The notes under the pieces were generated by a model. That model saw only the letters and a list, made by a program, of their open reading frames with translations, ran no database searches and had not been told where the DNA came from. From Paracoccus aurantiacus (GTDB lineage: Bacteria > Pseudomonadota > Alphaproteobacteria > Rhodobacterales > Rhodobacteraceae): a stretch of 64,000 bases of DNA. Numbering within the stretch: the first letter of the stretch is position 1; each line of letters starts with the position of its first letter. Shown in pieces: positions 9,367 through 17,056 of the stretch. The translations under genes and the position numbers were made by a program. The DNA is taken from positions 1-64,000 of the forward strand of contig NZ_VOPL01000002.1 of assembly GCF_007993065.1 (NCBI RefSeq), read 5' to 3'.

Positions 9367-10380
9367 ATGTCCGCCAAGCGTTCGCCCGCCGTCACGCTGA
9401 AATCCATCGCGGCCGAGATGGGCGTCTCGGTCACGACGGTCGCGCGCGCCCTGAAGGATGGGGACAGGATCAGCCCCGAAATGGTCGATCGGGTCCGCGC
9501 GACGGCGACGCGGATGGGCTATGTCCGCAATCTGGAAGGTGCCAGGCTGCGAACCGGAAAGACCTTCGTTATCATGGCGTTCCTGGGTCTGTCACCCGAG
9601 GAGGAGGTCGGCGATTCCGGCTCTGTCGGGCTGCTGAACGGGATACATGCGCGCCTGGCCAGCACCGATTACGCAGTCAGGGCCGTGCCGGTCAGCGCGG
9701 CCGAGCAATCACTGGACCGCGTGCGCGATGTGGTGCAGGGGCGCCTGGCGGACGGCATTGTCCTTGATCATATCGGTCTGCAGGATGAGCGGGTCAAATA
9801 TCTGCTGGAGGCCGATTTTCCCTTTGTGACCTTCGGTCGGACGGAACTGCTTTCGGCGCATTCGTGGTTCGATATAGACAACGAACATGCCGCCTGGCAG
9901 GGGACGGATGCGCTGCTGCGCGACGGTCATCGCAGGATTGCGCTGATTGACGGCGATATGGGGCAGACATTTGTGCGCCAGCGTCTGCGCGGGTATGAAC
10001 GCGCGTTGTCGGAACATGGTCTTTCCCCTGATCCGGCGTTGCGTTTTCACGCAGAGCCCTCGGCAGAGGCCGCGCGCGGTATTGCAGCCGATCTGGCAGG
10101 CGAAAATCGCGCCGACGCGTTCCTCTGCGTGAACGAGATGGTGTTGCTGGGCGCGCGCGCCGGCGTGCGCGCACGGATCGGCGCAGGGATCGACGGTATC
10201 GGCTTTGCGATGCGCGCCGGCACAAATCTTGCCAGCTATGTCGGCGGCCGCATCCATGCCTCTCATTTCTCAAGGCGTCAGTCGGGCTGGGAACTGGCCG
10301 ATCTTCTGTTGCGCCAGATCGGCGGGGCAGATCGCGCGTCTTGCCAGAAGCTGGTGCGCACCGACCTCGTCACGACATGA
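9367..10380 (+). CDS. LacI-family transcriptional regulator
   Basis: A 337-residue regulator. Residues 9-30 form the LacI helix-turn-helix (VTLKSIAAEMGVSVTTVARA), followed by the hinge-helix region and a periplasmic-binding-protein-like sensor domain (for example ADGIVLDHIGL and GTDALLRDGHRRIALIDGD). It follows the beta-mannosidase by 3 bp and should be co-transcribed. By position it probably represses this operon through the palindromes at 6791-6860 and is relieved by a mannoside. The ligand cannot be read from the sequence. Confidence 0.9.
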   Translation: MSAKRSPAVTLKSIAAEMGVSVTTVARALKDGDRISPEMVDRVRATATRMGYVRNLEGARLRTGKTFVIMAFLGLSPEEEVGDSGSVGLLNGIHARLASTDYAVRAVPVSAAEQSLDRVRDVVQGRLADGIVLDHIGLQDERVKYLLEADFPFVTFGRTELLSAHSWFDIDNEHAAWQGTDALLRDGHRRIALIDGDMGQTFVRQRLRGYERALSEHGLSPDPALRFHAEPSAEAARGIAADLAGENRADAFLCVNEMVLLGARAGVRARIGAGIDGIGFAMRAGTNLASYVGGRIHASHFSRRQSGWELADLLLRQIGGADRASCQKLVRTDLVTT

Positions 10381-10433
10381 CCGCGTCGTCGCGGGCTTTG
10401 GATCGAGGCCAAGAGATCGGTTCGTCGGGAAAA

Positions 10434-10517
10434 TGGTGGGCGACCCTGGAATCGAACCAGGCATGGGTCTCCCCGGCGGAGTTACAGTCCGCTGCCGCAC
10501 CTTGCAGCACGTCGCCC
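10434..10517 (-). tRNA. tRNA-Tyr (GTA)
   Basis: Reading the minus strand, acceptor GGGCGAC pairs with GTCGCCC, followed by discriminator A and an encoded CCA. The anticodon stem GCGGA/TCCGC encloses loop CTGTAAC, giving anticodon GTA. The variable arm is long (class II), with a GGG/CCC stem, as expected for bacterial tRNA-Tyr. The T arm is CCTGG-TTCGATT-CCAGG. Total length is 84 bases including CCA. Confidence 0.95.
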
Positions 10518-10661
10518 GCCGAGCCATTCGGCGTCAGGGGGAAATAAGCGGGGCGGCGCGGGGCGTCAAGCAAGAATCGGGCCGCAATCTGGCAGAAATT
10601 CAGCTCGGGCTTGCGCCTGCTGCACCGTATGGCGCAGAAGGGCAGGCAAAAGGGGATGCCA

Positions 10662-11462
10662 ATGGCCGAACAGAAGAACCGCAAGCCGGATTGGGTGATC
10701 GCGAAAGAGCGCGCCAGAAAGTCATCGGCGGCAGAAACGATCTGGCTGTTCGGCCTTCACGCCGTGCGCGACGCGCTGGCGAACCCCGCACGCGAAAAGC
10801 TGCGTCTTGTCGTGACGCAGAACGCGCTTGACCGGCTTGGCGATCTTGCGGGGATGACACCAGAAATCACCGACGCCCGCGTCTTCGACCGCACCGTCGG
10901 CCTGCCGCCCGACAGCGTGCATCAGGGCTGCGCGCTGGAGGTGAAGCCGCTTGGCTGGGGCCATCTTGATGAGGTTGCGATCAGCGGCGCCGGTTTGCCG
11001 CTTGTCGTGGCGCTCGACAGGGTGACAGACCCGCATAATGTGGGCGCGATCCTGCGTTCGGCCGAGGTTTTCGGCGCGCGCGCGGTCGTTGCACCTGCAC
11101 GCCACGCCGCGCCCGAAACGGGCGCACTGGCCAAGACTGCATCCGGCGCGCTGGAACGGCAGCCCTATCTGAGGGTCGGCAACCTCGCCGATGCGCTGGA
11201 GGCGCTGAAAGCTGCCGGTTTCGTCACCATCGGCCTTGCCGGAGAGACCGATGAAGGGCTGGAGGAGGTGTTGGATCGTGTCGCGGGACGCCCGGTCTGT
11301 CTGGTTCTGGGGGCAGAGGGGCCGGGATTGCGTGAAAAGACCCGTGACACGTGCGATTACTTGGCGCGTATCCCGTTTGCGGGGCAATTCGGCTCTCTCA
11401 ACGTGTCGAATGCCGCGGCGGTCGGGCTTTACGCCGCCGCACGACGTTTCAAATCGGCTTGA
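10662..11462 (+). CDS. rlmB: 23S rRNA 2'-O-ribose methyltransferase, SpoU/TrmH family (RlmB-like)
   Basis: This SPOUT methyltransferase probably methylates the ribose of G2251 in 23S rRNA. It has the N-terminal substrate-binding domain (WLFGLHAVRDALANP) and the three SpoU motifs: DRVTDPHNVGAILRSAEVFG, LVLGAEGPGL and GSLNVSNAAAVGLYAA, which form the trefoil-knot SAM site. The ATG at 10662 is chosen because AGGGG at 10651-10655 lies six bases upstream; an in-frame ATG at 10656 and upstream start codons at 10611 and 10629 are less well placed. It gives 266 residues. The gene is divergent from tRNA-Tyr. RlmB and other TrmH paralogues are hard to separate by eye. Confidence 0.88.
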   Translation: MAEQKNRKPDWVIAKERARKSSAAETIWLFGLHAVRDALANPAREKLRLVVTQNALDRLGDLAGMTPEITDARVFDRTVGLPPDSVHQGCALEVKPLGWGHLDEVAISGAGLPLVVALDRVTDPHNVGAILRSAEVFGARAVVAPARHAAPETGALAKTASGALERQPYLRVGNLADALEALKAAGFVTIGLAGETDEGLEEVLDRVAGRPVCLVLGAEGPGLREKTRDTCDYLARIPFAGQFGSLNVSNAAAVGLYAAARRFKSA

Positions 11463-11533
11463 GGTCACGCGCCGAATCATGGACAGGCGCGGGGTCGGAT
11501 GCCATGTCATGTGCAGACGAAACGAACCGCGCC

Positions 11534-11956
11534 ATGTTTGACAACCGATTGAAATCATCCCTGATTGCCGCGCTGCTGGCACTGCCGCTTCCTGCTTTCG
11601 CGCAGGATTGGGCGCTGAGCGGGTATGACCCTGTTGCCTATGTGACGCAGGAAAAGGCGGTATCCGGCCGGGCAGAGATCGTCACCAATTGGCGCGGGCG
11701 CGAATATCACTTTGCCTCGGAAGCCAATCGCGCGTTGTTCGAGGCAAATCCGCGCGCCTATACGCCCGGTTTCGATGGGCTTTGTGTCGTCGCGCTGACC
11801 GAAGGCCGGTCGGAACCGGGCGATCCGCGCCAGTTCGTGACCATCGGGCAGCGTGTCTATTTCGTCGGCTCTGCCAACCGGAAGCAGGAATTGCTGTCCC
11901 ATCCGCGCGATATGCTGATGAAAGCCAAGGACATGTGGCTGAAGATCAAGCCCTGA
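11534..11956 (+). CDS. Secreted YHS-domain protein
   Basis: A 140-residue protein with a signal peptide (positively charged start, hydrophobic core LIAALLALPLPAFA, cleavage about residue 23). It then has a YHS-like domain: LSGYDPVAYVTQEKAVSG, WRGREYHFASEANRALFEANP and PGFDGLCV. Related YHS proteins are small periplasmic proteins suspected of metal binding, but no reaction is established. The ATG at 11534 is preferred because it directly precedes the signal peptide; an in-frame ATG at 11504 would add ten polar residues. Confidence 0.8.
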   Translation: MFDNRLKSSLIAALLALPLPAFAQDWALSGYDPVAYVTQEKAVSGRAEIVTNWRGREYHFASEANRALFEANPRAYTPGFDGLCVVALTEGRSEPGDPRQFVTIGQRVYFVGSANRKQELLSHPRDMLMKAKDMWLKIKP

Positions 11957-12017
11957 ACCGGCGCCGGCTGGTGCCGCCGGTTTCAAGACCGCTTCGTTCA
12001 CAAATCCGCGACAGGCC

Positions 12018-12046
12018 TTGGAATCGCCGAATCGGCCCCCATATTC
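12018..12046 (+). promoter_or_regulatory. Candidate promoter of a small RNA
   Basis: TTGGAA at 12018-12023 and ATATTC at 12041-12046 are separated by exactly 17 bases. The pair lies in a gene-free interval, about 65 bp before a strong intrinsic terminator, with no start codon and ribosome site in between. Confidence 0.45.
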
Positions 12047-12052
12047 TTTGCA

Positions 12053-12139
12053 CGGGCGCGTTGCCACGGAACGGCCGCGCTCAGATCACTGTCCCTCGTT
12101 CCGCGACTTGCGCCCGGTCTTATGGACCGGGCGCTTTTT
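12053..12139 (+). ncRNA. Candidate intergenic small RNA
   Basis: About 87 bases between a -35/-10 pair (12018-12046) and a terminator (12110-12139). Inside it, CGGAACG at 12067-12073 pairs perfectly with CGTTCCG at 12097-12103 around a 23-base loop. The region has no convincing reading frame. A free-standing promoter, internal stem and terminal hairpin with a T run fit a trans-acting sRNA. I do not recognise the family. It could instead be the leader or trailer of a neighbouring gene. Confidence 0.45.
12110..12139 (+). terminator. Rho-independent terminator
   Basis: GCGCCCGGTC (12110-12119) pairs perfectly with GACCGGGCGC (12125-12134) around loop TTATG, followed by TTTTT. It ends either the candidate sRNA or read-through from the YHS gene, 37 bases before the next ATG. 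Confidence 0.85.
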
Positions 12140-12175
12140 CTATGAAAGGTTGTGCGCGATCAGGAGGTATGTGTG

Positions 12176-12595
12176 ATGTCCGAAGCCGAGACGATGCGAC
12201 GCATCATGGATGAAACCAGAACAATCGCCGTTGTCGGCCTTTCGCCGAAGCCTGAACGCCCAAGCTGGGGCGTTGCGCGGTTCCTGCAGGGGTTTGGCTA
12301 CCGCATCATCCCGGTCAATCCCGGCCATGAGGGCAAGGAAATCCTGGGCGAGACAGTCTATCCTGACCTGTCGTCGATCCCGGACGATGTGCAGGTGGAC
12401 ATGGTCGATATTTTCCGCCGCCCCGCCGCCGTTCCCGGCATCGTCGATGAGGCGCTGACATCGCTGCCCGACCTCAAATTCATCTGGATGCAGCTTGGCG
12501 TTGCCCATCCGGAAGCGGCGCGCAAGGCCGAAGCGGCGGGCAAGACCGTGGTGCAGAATCGCTGCCCGAAGATCGAATTCCCGCGGCTTTCCTGA
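12176..12595 (+). CDS. CoA-binding (YccU-like) Rossmann protein
   Basis: A 139-residue single-domain Rossmann protein of the CoA_binding_2 family. Its nucleotide-binding start is TRTIAVVGLSPKPERPSWGV, and it has the family motifs YRIIPVNPG, VDIFRRPA and FIWMQLGVAHPEA, ending with VVQNRCPKIE. Family members bind CoA or another nucleotide; no reaction is established. The start at 12176 has AGGAGG at 12162-12167, eight bases away. A strong terminator lies just upstream, so it probably has its own promoter. Confidence 0.87.
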   Translation: MSEAETMRRIMDETRTIAVVGLSPKPERPSWGVARFLQGFGYRIIPVNPGHEGKEILGETVYPDLSSIPDDVQVDMVDIFRRPAAVPGIVDEALTSLPDLKFIWMQLGVAHPEAARKAEAAGKTVVQNRCPKIEFPRLS

Positions 12596-12617
12596 CGGGG
12601 GCATGTCACAGTGGGCG

Positions 12618-13928
12618 TTACAGGCCCAACCGGTCGCGCATCGCATACCATCCCATTCCCGCGACGAGCAGCGGCCAACGCAGCATCTGACCCCCCGGAA
12701 AGGCGGGGGTCGGAAGCGCCGACATGATGTCGAAGCCGGATGCCTCGCCTGCCACCGCATCGGCCATCTGCTTGCCCGCCAGCGTCGCCAGCGCCACGCC
12801 ATGTCCCGAAAAGCCGCTTGCCGACAACGCACCGGGTGCGGGGCGGATAAAACAGGGCAGACGGCTCATGGTGATGGCCAGCGTGCCGCCCCATGCGTGG
12901 GTGAAGGGAATATCCGCGAGCTGCGGATAAATCTGCGCCAGCGGCTTGCGGACCTTTGCGGCAATGTCGCGCGGGAAGCGATAGCTCACATTCTCGCCAC
13001 CGCCGAAGATAAGCCGCCCTTCGTCATCCAGCCGCCAGTAATTCACCACGAATTTCGTATCGTGAACGGCGATCCGCCGTGTCAGCACCTCTGCCGCCGT
13101 GTCGCCCAGGGGCGCGGTCGCGACGATGAAATTGTTGATCGGCATGACGCGCGCGGCAACCTTGTCAGACAGATTGCCAAGATAGCCGTTCCCGGCAAGG
13201 ATCACGTGAGCGCAGATGACCCGGCCCGTGTCGGTCTGCACGATTGTCTTGTCGCTTGCCGTGCGCGCGAAGGCGATGTGATGCACGTGGCTCATCTCGA
13301 ACAGGTTCGCACCTGCGCCGTCGGCAATCTTTGCCATGCCGAGCGCCAGGGCAAGCGGGTTCACATGGCCCGCGCCGTGATCCAGCTCGCCACCGCAATA
13401 GGCGGGCGACGGAAGCAGGGCGCGAAAATCGTCGCCGCCAAGCAGGTCGATCCGGTCATAGCCATAATCGCGTTGCAGCAATTCCAGCCCGCGCCGCGCG
13501 GCGTCGATCTCCTCCGGTTTGCGGAAGGCATGCGCCACGCCGTCATGCACCGGAACGCCCGCCTGATCCGCAAAGGCACGCGTCAGGCGCTTCGCCTCCT
13601 CGGCCATGTTCCAGAGAATATGCGCGCGGTCCTTGCCGGCAATCGCCTCCAGTTCCGCGACGTCGAGCCTTTGGCCCGATCCGATCTGACCGCCATTGCG
13701 GCCCGACGCGCCGAAGCCTGCGCGATGTGCCTCCAGCAGGGTGACATCGAACCCGGCACGGGCAAGGTGAATGGCGGCCGAAAGCCCGGTATAGCCGCCC
13801 CCGACAATGCAGACATCGGCACGCCGTTCCCCGCGCAGCGATGGAAACGGTTCGAGAGGTTCAACCTGATCGGCGTAAAGCGACGGCGGGTATTCGCCCC
13901 GCCGGTCATTCGAAAACAGCAGGTTCAT
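12618..13928 (-). CDS. puuB: FAD-dependent oxidoreductase, gamma-glutamylputrescine oxidase-like
   Basis: A 436-residue DAO-family flavoenzyme. The FAD-binding Rossmann motif is ADVCIVGGGYTGLSAAIHLA near residues 37-56, followed by GFGASGRNGGQ, typical of PuuB. The C-terminal substrate domain holds WGGTLAITMSRLPCF and ASGFSGHGVALATLAGK. PuuB oxidises gamma-glutamylputrescine to the aldehyde, releasing ammonia and peroxide. It is the last gene of a minus-strand set after a glutamine-synthetase-like ligase and a glutamine amidotransferase, which supports polyamine breakdown. Related DAO enzymes act on other N-substituted amino acids, so the substrate is inferred. Confidence 0.83.
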   Translation of the reverse strand: MNLLFSNDRRGEYPPSLYADQVEPLEPFPSLRGERRADVCIVGGGYTGLSAAIHLARAGFDVTLLEAHRAGFGASGRNGGQIGSGQRLDVAELEAIAGKDRAHILWNMAEEAKRLTRAFADQAGVPVHDGVAHAFRKPEEIDAARRGLELLQRDYGYDRIDLLGGDDFRALLPSPAYCGGELDHGAGHVNPLALALGMAKIADGAGANLFEMSHVHHIAFARTASDKTIVQTDTGRVICAHVILAGNGYLGNLSDKVAARVMPINNFIVATAPLGDTAAEVLTRRIAVHDTKFVVNYWRLDDEGRLIFGGGENVSYRFPRDIAAKVRKPLAQIYPQLADIPFTHAWGGTLAITMSRLPCFIRPAPGALSASGFSGHGVALATLAGKQMADAVAGEASGFDIMSALPTPAFPGGQMLRWPLLVAGMGWYAMRDRLGL

Positions 13929-13985
13929 GTCGCGTCCTCGGCCTCGGGGTCCGGTCTGGCGGGCGCAGGATGACTGCGGCGGCGA

Positions 13986-15344
13986 TCAGACATTCAGCAG
14001 CAGATGCTCTCGCTCCCACGGCGAGATGACCTGCAGGAACTCTTTGTATTCGTTTCGCTTTACCGATTCATAGACATTGATGAACTCATCGCCCAGAACC
14101 TCCCGCATCGGCTTGCTTTCGCTCATCAGATCCAGCGCGTCGCCAAGCGTCAGCGGCAGTTCATCTTCCGAGATATAGGCATCCCCCAGACATTCCGGGC
14201 GCGGGTCGCGGGCCTCGGTCAGGCCCAGATATCCGCAGGCAAGGCTGGCTGCGATGCCCAGATACGGGTTGCAATCCATCCCTGCTAGCCGGTTTTCCAC
14301 ACGCCGCGCCTCTGGCCCGGAAATCGGAACCCTGATGCCCGTGGTGCGGTTGTCGCGGCCCCATTCAAGATTGATCGGCGCGGCGAAGTCGGGGACGTAG
14401 CGGCGATAACTGTTTACATAGGGCGCCAGCAGCGCGATCGCGGCGGGCAGATGGGCCTGCATTCCGGCAATGAAATGCAGAAACGGCGCGGCCTCGCGGC
14501 CCTTGTCGTCGGAAAAGATGTTCTGCCCGGTCTGAAGATCCACGACAGAGTGGTGAATATGCATGGCGCTGCCCGGCTCTCCCTCGATCGGTTTCGCCAT
14601 GAAGGTCGCATAGCAGTCGTGACGCAGCGCGGCCTCGCGGATCAGGCGCTTGAAGAAGAAGATTTCGTCGGCGAGACGGACCGGGTCGCCGTGGGCGAGG
14701 TTGATCTCGATCTGGCCGGCCCCGCCTTCCTGAAGGATTCCGTCGATCTCGAACCCCTGGGCTTCGGCAAAGTCATAGATGTCGTCGATGACCTTGCCAT
14801 ATTCGTCCACCGCGGACAGCGAATAGGCCTGCTTCGCGGCGGCCCGCCGTCCCGAACGGCCCATCGGCGGAATGATCGGCTGGTTGGGGTCGGTATTGCG
14901 CGCGACCAGGAAGAATTCCATTTCCGGCGCGACGATAGGACGCCAGCCCTGTGCCTCGAACAGTCCGACGACGCGCTTCAGGACATTGCGTGGTGCGACC
15001 GGCACAGGCTGGCCCTGCTGGTCATATGCGTCATGAATGACCTGAAGCGTGAAATCTGCGGTCCACGGCGCAGCGGTGGTCGTCTGATAGTCGGGGGTCA
15101 GGATCATGTCCGGTTCGGTAAACGCGCCAGAGGGGTTGTCCGCCCATTCGCCGGTGATGGTCTGCAGGAAGATGGAGTTTGGCAGGAAGAACTTTTCCTG
15201 ACGCGCGAACTTGGACGCGGGCATCGCCTTGCCGCGCGCGACGCCGGCGATATCGGCGACGATGCATTCGATCTCGTCCAGCCTGCGGTTGGCAACGTAG
15301 TCCTGCGCTGCCTTCGGTGTCTGTTCAAGCCAGTCGGGGGTCAT
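13986..15344 (-). CDS. puuA: Glutamine synthetase-family ligase, gamma-glutamylputrescine synthetase-like
   Basis: A 452-residue GS-family enzyme, which would ligate glutamate to an amine (probably putrescine) with ATP. The beta-grasp start is IVADIAGVARGKAMPASKF, with catalytic-domain motifs PEMEFFLV, GAGQIEINLAHGDP, MAKPIEGEPGSAMHIHHS and NRTTGIRVP. The early DIAGVARGK and the PGSAMHIHHS block are PuuA-like rather than GlnA-like, and the adenylylation-site tyrosine region of GlnA is absent. It lies between the amidotransferase and the PuuB-like oxidase, in the order expected of the gamma-glutamylated putrescine pathway. A second paralogue is at 19591. Substrate is inferred. Confidence 0.85.
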   Translation of the reverse strand: MTPDWLEQTPKAAQDYVANRRLDEIECIVADIAGVARGKAMPASKFARQEKFFLPNSIFLQTITGEWADNPSGAFTEPDMILTPDYQTTTAAPWTADFTLQVIHDAYDQQGQPVPVAPRNVLKRVVGLFEAQGWRPIVAPEMEFFLVARNTDPNQPIIPPMGRSGRRAAAKQAYSLSAVDEYGKVIDDIYDFAEAQGFEIDGILQEGGAGQIEINLAHGDPVRLADEIFFFKRLIREAALRHDCYATFMAKPIEGEPGSAMHIHHSVVDLQTGQNIFSDDKGREAAPFLHFIAGMQAHLPAAIALLAPYVNSYRRYVPDFAAPINLEWGRDNRTTGIRVPISGPEARRVENRLAGMDCNPYLGIAASLACGYLGLTEARDPRPECLGDAYISEDELPLTLGDALDLMSESKPMREVLGDEFINVYESVKRNEYKEFLQVISPWEREHLLLNV

Positions 15345-15366
15345 TTGAATCCTGTATGTCGTGTCC

Positions 15367-15403
15367 GGCCAGCCCTGCGCAAAAGAGTGGCGTGGGGCTG
15401 GCC
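15367..15403. other. Intergenic hairpin between amidotransferase and ligase genes
   Basis: GGCCAGCCC (15367-15375) is a perfect 9-bp inverted repeat of GGGCTGGCC (15395-15403). It lies in the 114-bp gap inside the minus-strand polyamine gene set. There is no T run, so it is more likely an RNA processing or stability element than a terminator. Confidence 0.5.
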
Positions 15404-15417
15404 GTCGCAGTTTGGAT

Positions 15418-15451
15418 GCCCGCCGGTCCCGTTACCGGACACCAGGCGGGC
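15418..15451. other. Second, nested intergenic hairpin
   Basis: GCCCGCC (15418-15424) pairs with GGCGGGC (15445-15451), and inside it CCGGT/ACCGG (15423-15427 and 15434-15438) can form an overlapping stem. The two stems share bases and so compete. No U tract follows on either strand. Confidence 0.45.
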
Positions 15452-15458
15452 AGGCGGG

Positions 15459-16157
15459 TTACGCTGCGCCTTGCCGCGCAGTCTGCATGGCGTGGAAGAA
15501 ATCGGCAATCCTGTCGGCAATTACCGCATTGTCGCGCCTGCCACCCATCCGCGCGCGCGCGCGTTCCTGAAGGTCATCCGGCACGACCCCTCTGGCGCGG
15601 GTTTCGATCAGGCCATTGACGAAAGCGTCGTCGAATTCCGGATGTGCCTGCACGGTATAGGCATGGCCGGGATAGATCAGCGCCGCGTTTTCGCAGAATC
15701 CGTTGGTTGCCGCGACCTCGGCCACGGGCGGACGCTGCGTCACTTGATCCTGATGCCAGGCATTCAGGGTCAGCGTCTCGCCGCCGAAGTCATAATCCTG
15801 CGCGCCAATGGACCAGCCGCTTGCGTATTTTTCGACCTTGCCGCCCAATGCCTGTGCAATGATCTGATGTCCGAAGCAAATCCCGACCAGCGGAACCGAA
15901 GCCGCATAGGCGTCGCGAATGAACGCCTCGAGCGGCGCGATGAAGGGATGATCCTCATACGCACCGTGCCGAGAGCCGGTTATCAGCCAGCCGTCGGCAT
16001 CACGGACCGTGTCGGGAAATTCCAGTGCCTCGACATGGTAGTTGCGGAAATCCAGCCCGCGCCCGGCAAGCAGACGCTGGAAGAAATCGGGGTAGTCGCC
16101 ATGCGCCCCGCGCAGACCATCAGGGGCCTGACCTGTTTGAAGAATGCCGATTTTCAT
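15459..16157 (-). CDS. Class I glutamine amidotransferase-like hydrolase
   Basis: A 232-residue class I GATase. The nucleophile is C94 in VGICFGHQ and the His/Glu pair is H172 and E174 in QAHPEF; the oxyanion loop is ITGSRHGAYE. It is a stand-alone glutaminase of the GMP-synthase-like type, not the PuuD C26-peptidase type by its length and motif spacing. It is the first gene of a minus-strand set followed by the ligase and the PuuB-like oxidase. By analogy with PuuD it may hydrolyse a gamma-glutamyl amide bond, but this is inferred from the neighbourhood. Confidence 0.83.
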   Translation of the reverse strand: MKIGILQTGQAPDGLRGAHGDYPDFFQRLLAGRGLDFRNYHVEALEFPDTVRDADGWLITGSRHGAYEDHPFIAPLEAFIRDAYAASVPLVGICFGHQIIAQALGGKVEKYASGWSIGAQDYDFGGETLTLNAWHQDQVTQRPPVAEVAATNGFCENAALIYPGHAYTVQAHPEFDDAFVNGLIETRARGVVPDDLQERARARMGGRRDNAVIADRIADFFHAMQTARQGAA

Positions 16158-16179
16158 GTTTCGCCGCTGCTTGATGTTT

Positions 16180-16206
16180 GCCTAAATCTAGGCTTCGCAT
16201 CTAGGC
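16180..16206. promoter_or_regulatory. Candidate operator in divergent polyamine promoter region
   Basis: ATCTAGGC occurs twice (16186-16193 and 16199-16206), and the first copy is also the right arm of GCCTA-AATC-TAGGC (16180-16193). The site lies in the short space between the minus-strand amidotransferase and the plus-strand ABC transporter, where one regulator could control both sets. No regulator gene is adjacent. Confidence 0.4.
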
Positions 16207-16246
16207 GTTGCAATCCGGGATGAAATCGCGCCAGATAACCGGCAGC

Positions 16247-17032
16247 ATGACAGATACCAGTTCAGATACGCCCGTCATCGAAATCCGCGACCTCCACAAG
16301 TCCTACGGACCGCTGGAGGTGCTGAAGGGCGTTTCGCTGAGCGCCCCGCGCGGCCACGTCGTAAGCCTGATCGGCTCGTCCGGGTCCGGCAAATCGACGC
16401 TTCTGCGGTGCTGTAATCTTCTGGAAAACAGCCAGAAGGGCGAGATCCTGTTTCAGGGCGAGCCGGTGCGCTGGAAGGGCGAGGGCCTGTCGCGTGCGCC
16501 CGCTGACCGCGCGCAGGTGACGCGCATCCGAACCCAGCTTTCGATGGTGTTTCAGCAGTTCAATCTGTGGTCGCACATGACCATCCTGCAGAATGTCATG
16601 GAATCGCCGGTTACGGTTCTGGGTCAGCCTGCCGCGCAGGTCGAAGAACGCGCGCGCAGCCTTCTGGACAAGGTCGGCATTGGCGACAAGGCCCCCGCCT
16701 GGCCGGCGCAACTTTCTGGCGGCCAGCAGCAGCGCGCCGCCATTGCACGCGCCTTGTGCATGGAGCCGAAAGCCCTGTTGTTTGACGAGCCGACAAGCGC
16801 GCTCGATCCGGAGCTGCAGCAGGAGGTGGTCCGCGTTATCAAGGACCTTGCCGCCGAACATCGCACCATGATTATCGTCACCCATGACATGCGGCTTGCG
16901 GCCGATGTAAGTGACCACGTCGTATTCCTGCATCAGGGACGGATCGAAGAAGAAGGTCCGCCCGATCAGGTCTTTGGCGCGCCGAAATCTGAACGGCTGC
17001 GCCAGTTCCTCAGCGCCACTATGGCGGTGTGA
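16247..17032 (+). CDS. Polar amino acid/polyamine-type ABC transporter ATP-binding protein
   Basis: A 261-residue ABC ATPase of the HisP/GlnQ group. The Walker A is GSSGSGKST (43-51), the Q-loop VFQQFNLWSHMT, the signature LSGGQQQR, the Walker B ALLFDEPTSALDPE and the H-loop VTHDM, so all ATPase motifs are intact. It heads a plus-strand run of ATPase, binding protein, two permeases and a GS-like ligase, diverging from the puu-like set. The ATG at 16247 gives a normal N-terminus; upstream in-frame starts at 16208 and 16220 would overlap the candidate operator region. Confidence 0.9.
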   Translation: MTDTSSDTPVIEIRDLHKSYGPLEVLKGVSLSAPRGHVVSLIGSSGSGKSTLLRCCNLLENSQKGEILFQGEPVRWKGEGLSRAPADRAQVTRIRTQLSMVFQQFNLWSHMTILQNVMESPVTVLGQPAAQVEERARSLLDKVGIGDKAPAWPAQLSGGQQQRAAIARALCMEPKALLFDEPTSALDPELQQEVVRVIKDLAAEHRTMIIVTHDMRLAADVSDHVVFLHQGRIEEEGPPDQVFGAPKSERLRQFLSATMAV

Positions 17033-17056
17033 CTTTTACCAACGGGAGAACACAAC

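Noticed and set aside
10434..10517. tRNA-Tyr as a possible attachment site of a genomic island
   Set aside because: No integrase, no direct copy of the tRNA end was seen nearby, and neighbouring genes look like ordinary core genes.
12495..16223. Long plus-strand open frames of 492 and 590 codons opposite the oxidase, ligase and amidotransferase genes
   Set aside because: They are GC-bias shadows of well-conserved minus-strand genes, have no recognisable domain and no ribosome site.
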